Source of the DNA: Variovorax sp.
GTDB taxonomy: Bacteria; Pseudomonadota; Gammaproteobacteria; Burkholderiales; Burkholderiaceae_C
Assembly: GCA_028292835.1 (NCBI GenBank)
Contig: JAQGLP010000325.1
Span: forward strand, 1-10,103
DNA: 10,103 bases
Reading direction: 5' to 3'
A program made the position numbers and the translations under genes. The notes beneath the pieces are model-generated. The model saw only the letters and a list, made by a program, of their open reading frames with translations. It did no database searches and was not told the origin of the DNA. Positions 6,123 through 10,103 of the stretch are shown piece by piece (position 1 is the first letter of the stretch; each line of letters starts with the position of its first letter).

Positions 6123-6207
6123 GATGTGTCTCCTGTTGAATGCTGCGACAAAGGGTGGGGCCACCGGGCTGTGGCACGCCCTTGCAGCGCTTTTTTCATC
6201 TTTTTTC

Positions 6208-7323
6208 TCAAACCAGGCCGGCCAGTGGATGCGGCCCCTCGGCGCGTGGCCGCAGGTGGTCTTCGACGAACCCGGGCGTGACCTCCTCCAGCGTGGCGGG
6301 GTTCCACTTGGGATTGCGGTCCTTGTCGAGCAGCAGCGCCCGGATACCCTCGGCGAAGTCCGTGTGCGCGCAGAAACCGAGCGAGGTCCAGTACTCCAGG
6401 CGAAACACTTCGGCCAGCGACATGCGCGGCACGCGCTGCCACAGCTCGAACGTCACGGCCGCCGATCCGGGAGACCCCCGGCCGAATGCCTGGGCCGCCG
6501 CCTGCAGCCACGGATCGCCGGACCGCAGCGTGCGAAGGCGCTGCGCGATTTCCAGCAGGTCCTCGCCGGCCATCAGCGCGTTGATCGTATCGAAGTGCTC
6601 GCGCACCTTCGATGGCGGGTGTTCGGCGTCCCCGCCGGCCTGCGCCAGCAGGCGCGACAGCGTGGCGCGGTCGGCCCTGGCATCGCCCCGCCAGGCGGCG
6701 CCGCCGATGGCGTCCAGCACCTGCGCCTTGCGCTCCTGCGGCACCACGATGTCGGCCAGGCCGCAGAAAATGGCATCGGTCGCGTTGAGCTTCGCCGCGG
6801 TCAGGGCGAGGAACAGGCCGGTGCGCCCCGGCGCGCGCCGCAGAAACCAGCTGCCGCCCACGTCCGGGTAGAAACCGATGCCGATCTCGGGCATCGCGAT
6901 GCGGCCCTGCGGCGTGACGACACGGTGCGAGGCACCCGCCATGAGCCCGAGACCGCCCCCCATCACGATGCCATGGCCCCAGCACAGCAAGGGCTTCGGA
7001 TAGGTGTGGATCAGGTGATCGAGTTCGTATTCCTGGCGGAAGAAATCCTCGGCATGGACGTTGCGCCCCGGGCCGCAGTCGAGCAGCGTCCGGTAGAGCT
7101 GGCGCAGGTCGCCGCCGGCGCAAAACGCCTTCTCGCCCGCCCCCTGCAGCAGCACGCCGACGATGCCGTCGTCCCGTGCCCAGGCCCGCAGCTTCGGCAG
7201 GAGCAGACGCACCGTGTCCATCGACACCGCATTGAGCGAGGCCGGCGCGTTGAGCGTGGCCACGCCGAAGCGCATGCCGGCGGCGGTGGCGATTTCATCG
7301 AAAAGGACGGCTTGGTCGGTCAT
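6208..7323 (-). CDS. 3-hydroxyisobutyryl-CoA hydrolase (crotonase superfamily)
   Basis: This 371-aa crotonase-fold enzyme of the HIBCH branch removes CoA from 3-hydroxyisobutyryl-CoA in valine catabolism. Evidence is KAFCAGGDLRQLY (65-77), the oxyanion-hole loop GIVMGGGLGL (118-127) and AMPEIGIGFYPDVGGSWFL (143-161), which holds the expected Glu146 and Asp154. The C-terminal extension typical of HIBCH but absent from short enoyl-CoA hydratases is also present (DFAEGIRALLLDKDRNPKW). The length matches HIBCH (about 350-380). The family is often labelled enoyl-CoA hydratase, and some hydratase side activity cannot be ruled out. The start has little Shine-Dalgarno signal (CCCTATTGCCTCT before ATG). 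It follows the acyl-CoA dehydrogenase gene after a 121-nt gap with a strong stem-loop. Confidence 0.9.
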   Translation of the reverse strand: MTDQAVLFDEIATAAGMRFGVATLNAPASLNAVSMDTVRLLLPKLRAWARDDGIVGVLLQGAGEKAFCAGGDLRQLYRTLLDCGPGRNVHAEDFFRQEYELDHLIHTYPKPLLCWGHGIVMGGGLGLMAGASHRVVTPQGRIAMPEIGIGFYPDVGGSWFLRRAPGRTGLFLALTAAKLNATDAIFCGLADIVVPQERKAQVLDAIGGAAWRGDARADRATLSRLLAQAGGDAEHPPSKVREHFDTINALMAGEDLLEIAQRLRTLRSGDPWLQAAAQAFGRGSPGSAAVTFELWQRVPRMSLAEVFRLEYWTSLGFCAHTDFAEGIRALLLDKDRNPKWNPATLEEVTPGFVEDHLRPRAEGPHPLAGLV

Positions 7324-7381
7324 AGAGGCAATAGGGAAACAGAAATCGTCATTTCAGAAAGTCCGCGGGGCTGTCGCCGCC

Positions 7382-7422
7382 GGGCCGCCGGTGCCGCCCT
7401 CTGCAAGGAGGGCGGACGGCCC
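7382..7422 (-). other. Extended intergenic stem-loop between acyl-CoA dehydrogenase and hydrolase genes
   Basis: A perfect 8-bp stem, CCGCCCTC (7394-7401) with GAGGGCGG (7408-7415), has a 6-nt loop (TGCAAG). It is flanked by a second complementary pair, GGGCCG (7382-7387) with CGGCCC (7417-7422). No T-tract follows, so simple intrinsic termination is unlikely. It lies 22 nt past the acyl-CoA dehydrogenase stop codon inside an otherwise tightly packed operon, which suggests an mRNA stability or processing element, or a partial attenuator before the hydrolase gene. Confidence 0.5.
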
Positions 7423-7444
7423 CACGGAGCGGGCAAGCCTGGGG

Positions 7445-8599
7445 TCATCGAATCTCCGTGTCGCCTTCGAGCAGCTTGCGCGCGACGATCACGCGCATGA
7501 TCTCGTTGGTGCCTTCGAGGATCTGGTGCACGCGCGCGTCGCGCACCAGCCGCTCCAGCGGAAACTCGGCGAGGTAGCCGTAGCCGCCGTGCAGTTGCAG
7601 CGCCTCGTTGCAGACGTCGAAACCGGCGTCGGTGGCGAAGCGCTTGGCCATGGCGCAGTAGGTGCTGGCGTCCGGATGCCCCGCGTCGAGCTTGCTTGCC
7701 GCCAGCCGCACCATCTGTCTCGCCGCGACCAGCTCGGTCGCCATGTCGGCCAGCCTGAACTGCAGCGCCTGGAAACTCGCGAGCGGCTTGCCGAACTGCC
7801 GGCGCTCGTGCAGGTAGCGCCGCGCCGTATCGAGCGCCCCCTGCGCGGCGCCGACCGAGCAGGTCGCGATGTTGATGCGCCCGCCGTCGAGCCCCTTCAT
7901 CGCGATGCGAAAGCCCTCGCCTTCCTGGCCCAGCAGGTGGTCGGCCGGCACCCGCACGTCGTCGAAGCTGATGGCCCGCGTGGGCTGGCTGTTCCAGCCC
8001 ATCTTGCGTTCCTTCTTGCCATAGCCGACGCCGGGCGCATCGGCCGGCACCGCGAAGGCCGAGATGCCGCCCGCGCCGCTGGCGCCGGTGCGCGCCATCA
8101 GCACCAGCACGTCGGTCGCGCCCGCGCCCGAGATGAAGGCCTTGCCGCCGTTGATGATGTACTCGCCGCCCTGCAGCTCGGCGCGCGTCCTGAGCGAGCC
8201 CGCGTCCGAACCCGCCCCCGGCTCGGTCAGGCAGTAAGAAGCAAGTTGGCGCCCGCTGGTCAGCCCGGCGCCCCAGCGTTCGCGTACCGCCTGCGTGCCC
8301 CAGGTGCCGAGCATCCAGGTCGCCATGTTGTGGATGGTGATGAAGGCGGTGGTCGAGGGGTCGACCGCAGCCAGTTCCTCGAACACCAGCGTGGCGTCCA
8401 GGCGCGGCAGCGCGAGCCCGTCGATGACCTCAGGCGCGTACAGGCCGCAAAAGCCCAGTTCGCCGGCCTTGGCGATCGCCTCCTTCGGGAAGACCGCCTC
8501 GGCATCCCAGCGCGCGGCGTGCGGCGCGAACTCGGCCTGCGCGAAATCGCGTGCCGATTGCGCAAAGGCCCGCTGCTCTTCGGAAAGCTCGAAATCCAT
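7445..8599 (-). CDS. Acyl-CoA dehydrogenase, probably isobutyryl-CoA dehydrogenase
   Basis: This 384-aa FAD enzyme is predicted to oxidise isobutyryl-CoA to methacrylyl-CoA, passing electrons to ETF. The first family signature, CLTEPGAGSD, is at residues 123-132. The second region, ALQLHGGYGYLAEFPLERLVRD, precedes ILEGTNEIMR, in which Glu362 is at the catalytic-base position of short-chain acyl-CoA dehydrogenases. All three domains (N-terminal helical, middle beta, C-terminal helical) are complete. Isobutyryl-CoA specificity is inferred from the position between mmsA and the hydrolase gene; a 2-methylbutyryl- or butyryl-CoA preference is possible. The ATG lies 10 nt after the mmsA stop and has only a weak Shine-Dalgarno sequence, so translational coupling to mmsA is likely. 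A small inverted repeat (AGCCT-N5-AGGCT, 8607-8621) covers the mmsA stop codon. Confidence 0.9.
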   Translation of the reverse strand: MDFELSEEQRAFAQSARDFAQAEFAPHAARWDAEAVFPKEAIAKAGELGFCGLYAPEVIDGLALPRLDATLVFEELAAVDPSTTAFITIHNMATWMLGTWGTQAVRERWGAGLTSGRQLASYCLTEPGAGSDAGSLRTRAELQGGEYIINGGKAFISGAGATDVLVLMARTGASGAGGISAFAVPADAPGVGYGKKERKMGWNSQPTRAISFDDVRVPADHLLGQEGEGFRIAMKGLDGGRINIATCSVGAAQGALDTARRYLHERRQFGKPLASFQALQFRLADMATELVAARQMVRLAASKLDAGHPDASTYCAMAKRFATDAGFDVCNEALQLHGGYGYLAEFPLERLVRDARVHQILEGTNEIMRVIVARKLLEGDTEIR

Positions 8600-8609
8600 G
8601 CGGCCGAGC

Positions 8610-10103
8610 CTATTTCAGGCTGATCGTGGTGTTGACTCCGTGCGACACCGCGTCGTCGTCGAACCAGCGCGCCGTCACGGTCTTGGTCTGCGTGTAGAAC
8701 AGCACGACCTGCTTGCCGTAGGGCCCCAGGTCGCCCAGCTTGGAAGCGCGCGAGCCGGTGAACGAGAACATCGGCACCGGCACGGGAATGGGTACATTGA
8801 TGCCGACCTGGCCCACGTCGATCTCCTCCTCGAAGCGCCGCGCCGCCGCGCCCGACTGCGTGAAGATGGCGGTGCCGTTGCCGTTCGGGTTGGCGTTGAT
8901 CATGGCGATGGCCTCGTCGAGGCTCTCGGCGTTGGCCAGGCACAGCACCGGGCCGAAGATCTCCTGCTCGTAGACCGCCATGCCGGGCTTGACGTCGGCG
9001 AATACCGTCGGGCCGACGAAATTGCCCTTCTCGTAGCCGGGCACCGTGGGCTTGCGGCCGTCCAGCGCCAGCGTGGCGCCGTCGGCCACGCCGCGCTCGA
9101 TCAGGCCGTTGACGCGCTCGTAGGCGGCGCACGACACCAGCGGGCCGATGTCGACGCCCTTCTCGGTCCCAGTGCCGATCTTCAGGGTCCGGGCCTTGGC
9201 GACCAGGTCCGGCACCCACTGCCGCGCCGCGCCCACCAGCACCGCGACCGACACCGCCATGCAGCGCTGGCCGGCCGCGCCGAAGCTGGCGCCGGCCAGC
9301 GCGTTGAGCGTTTGCTCCTTGTTGGCGTCGGGCATGACGATGGCGTGGTTCTTCGCGCCCATCATGCATTGCACGCGCTTGCCGGCCAGCGTGGCGCGGT
9401 GGTAGACGTGCGTGCCGACCTTGGTGGAGCCCACGAAGCTGATGGCCTTGATGTCCGGGTGGTCGCAGATCGCGTTGACCACCGCCTCGCCGCCGTGCAC
9501 CACGTTGAGCACGCCGGGCGGCACGCCGGCTTCCATCGCCAGTTCGCACAGGCGCATCGTCACCATCGGGTCCTGCTCGGAAGGTTTGAGCACGAAGGTG
9601 TTGCCGGTGGCGATCGCCATCGGGAACATCCACAGCGGAATCATGGCGGGGAAGTTGAACGGCGTGATGCCCGCGCACACGCCCAGCGGCTGCAGCAGCG
9701 AGTAGGTATCGACGCCGGTGGCCACGTTGTGGGCCAGTTCGCCGAGCTGCAGGTTGCCGATGCCGGCCGCGTGCTCGACCACTTCGAGACCGCGGAACAC
9801 GTCGCCCTCGGCGTCGGGCAGCGTCTTGCCCTGCTCGGCCGTCAGGATCGCGGCGAGCTCGCCCATGTGCTCGCGAATGAGCTGCTGCAGCTTCAGAAAG
9901 ATCCGCGAGCGCGCGCCGATCGGCGTCTTGCGCCAGCTCTTGAAGGCATCCTGCGCCGAGGCGACGGCGGCCTCGACCTCGGCCGGCGTGGCGAACGGCA
10001 CGCGCGCCAACACCTCCTGCGTGGCCGGATTAACGATGTCGCGCCATTCGGTGGTTTGCGATTCGACCAGCTGGCCGCCGATCAGGAGCTTGACGGTGGC
10101 GAC
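8610..10103 (-). CDS. mmsA: Methylmalonate-semialdehyde dehydrogenase, CoA-acylating (5' partial)
   Basis: The frame is open to the right window edge and gives 497 residues. The family is about 500 long and the visible chain begins VATVKLLIGGQLVES, so only a few codons, including the start, are missing. The enzyme converts methylmalonate semialdehyde plus CoA and NAD+ to propionyl-CoA, CO2 and NADH. Diagnostic segments are GVCAGITPFNFPAMIPLWMFP with the catalytic Asn, LKPSEQDP, SFVGSTKVG, and GQRCMA, in which the Cys (visible residue 281) is the nucleophile. It is the first gene seen of the valine operon, and the next gene starts 10 nt after its TAG stop. Any promoter would lie outside the window. 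Confidence 0.96.
   Translation of the reverse strand, partial: VATVKLLIGGQLVESQTTEWRDIVNPATQEVLARVPFATPAEVEAAVASAQDAFKSWRKTPIGARSRIFLKLQQLIREHMGELAAILTAEQGKTLPDAEGDVFRGLEVVEHAAGIGNLQLGELAHNVATGVDTYSLLQPLGVCAGITPFNFPAMIPLWMFPMAIATGNTFVLKPSEQDPMVTMRLCELAMEAGVPPGVLNVVHGGEAVVNAICDHPDIKAISFVGSTKVGTHVYHRATLAGKRVQCMMGAKNHAIVMPDANKEQTLNALAGASFGAAGQRCMAVSVAVLVGAARQWVPDLVAKARTLKIGTGTEKGVDIGPLVSCAAYERVNGLIERGVADGATLALDGRKPTVPGYEKGNFVGPTVFADVKPGMAVYEQEIFGPVLCLANAESLDEAIAMINANPNGNGTAIFTQSGAAARRFEEEIDVGQVGINVPIPVPVPMFSFTGSRASKLGDLGPYGKQVVLFYTQTKTVTARWFDDDAVSHGVNTTISLK

Noticed and set aside
6190..6207. Repeated T6 tracts after the hydrolase gene (possible terminator or CRISPR-like repeat)
   Set aside because: On the coding (minus) strand these are A tracts, so they cannot act as a terminator tail for this operon, and no stem precedes them on the plus strand transcript. 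Two short units are not an array.
5935..7500. 521-codon plus-strand ORF opposite mmsB and the hydrolase gene
   Set aside because: It is antisense to genes with clear catalytic motifs. Its composition is Arg/Ala/Gln/His-rich without domains.
1..10103. Mobile elements, tRNA/rRNA genes, CRISPR arrays, phage or toxin-antitoxin genes
   Set aside because: I saw no transposase or integrase motifs, no direct repeats with spacers, no tRNA-like folds and no composition break beyond the short AT-rich promoter block.

Overview
The window is a high-GC, densely packed bacterial chromosome segment, most likely from a betaproteobacterium of the order Burkholderiales. The pointers are the Burkholderia/Bordetella-type general porin, the codon bias and the pathway content; the genus cannot be fixed from sequence alone. 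Almost everything is on the minus strand. Only about 417 bases at the left edge read on the plus strand: the tail of an unrecognised gene and a small uncharacterised ORF 25 nt behind it.

Right half (10103 down to 5229, minus strand): a distal valine-catabolism operon. In transcription order it holds mmsA (methylmalonate-semialdehyde dehydrogenase, 5' end just outside the window), an isobutyryl-CoA-type acyl-CoA dehydrogenase, a 3-hydroxyisobutyryl-CoA hydrolase, and mmsB (3-hydroxyisobutyrate dehydrogenase). Together these take isobutyryl-CoA to propionyl-CoA. The methacrylyl-CoA hydration step has no obvious dedicated gene in the window. An RpiR/MurR-family regulator (HTH + SIS) follows mmsB after 33 nt and ends in a convincing intrinsic terminator (4244-4270).

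Middle (3754-4283): a 530-bp gene-free stretch. Its right part is GC-rich and shows no convincing gene. Its left part holds an AT-rich block with two inverted repeats that resemble RpiR-family operators, a possible -10 element, and then a run of nested, partly mutually exclusive inverted repeats (3783-3849). These would form the 5' leader RNA of the next gene. This leader is the best candidate for an undescribed element in the window.

Left half (3753 down to 457, minus strand): a three-gene uptake/metabolism unit of an MFS permease, an outer-membrane porin and an Asp/Glu/hydantoin-racemase-family protein. The last lacks both cysteines normally used for catalysis. The layout suggests that a small, probably carboxylated or amino-acid-like compound enters through the porin, crosses the inner membrane by the permease and is handled by the racemase-like enzyme, perhaps under the neighbouring RpiR regulator. 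The substrate is not determinable here.
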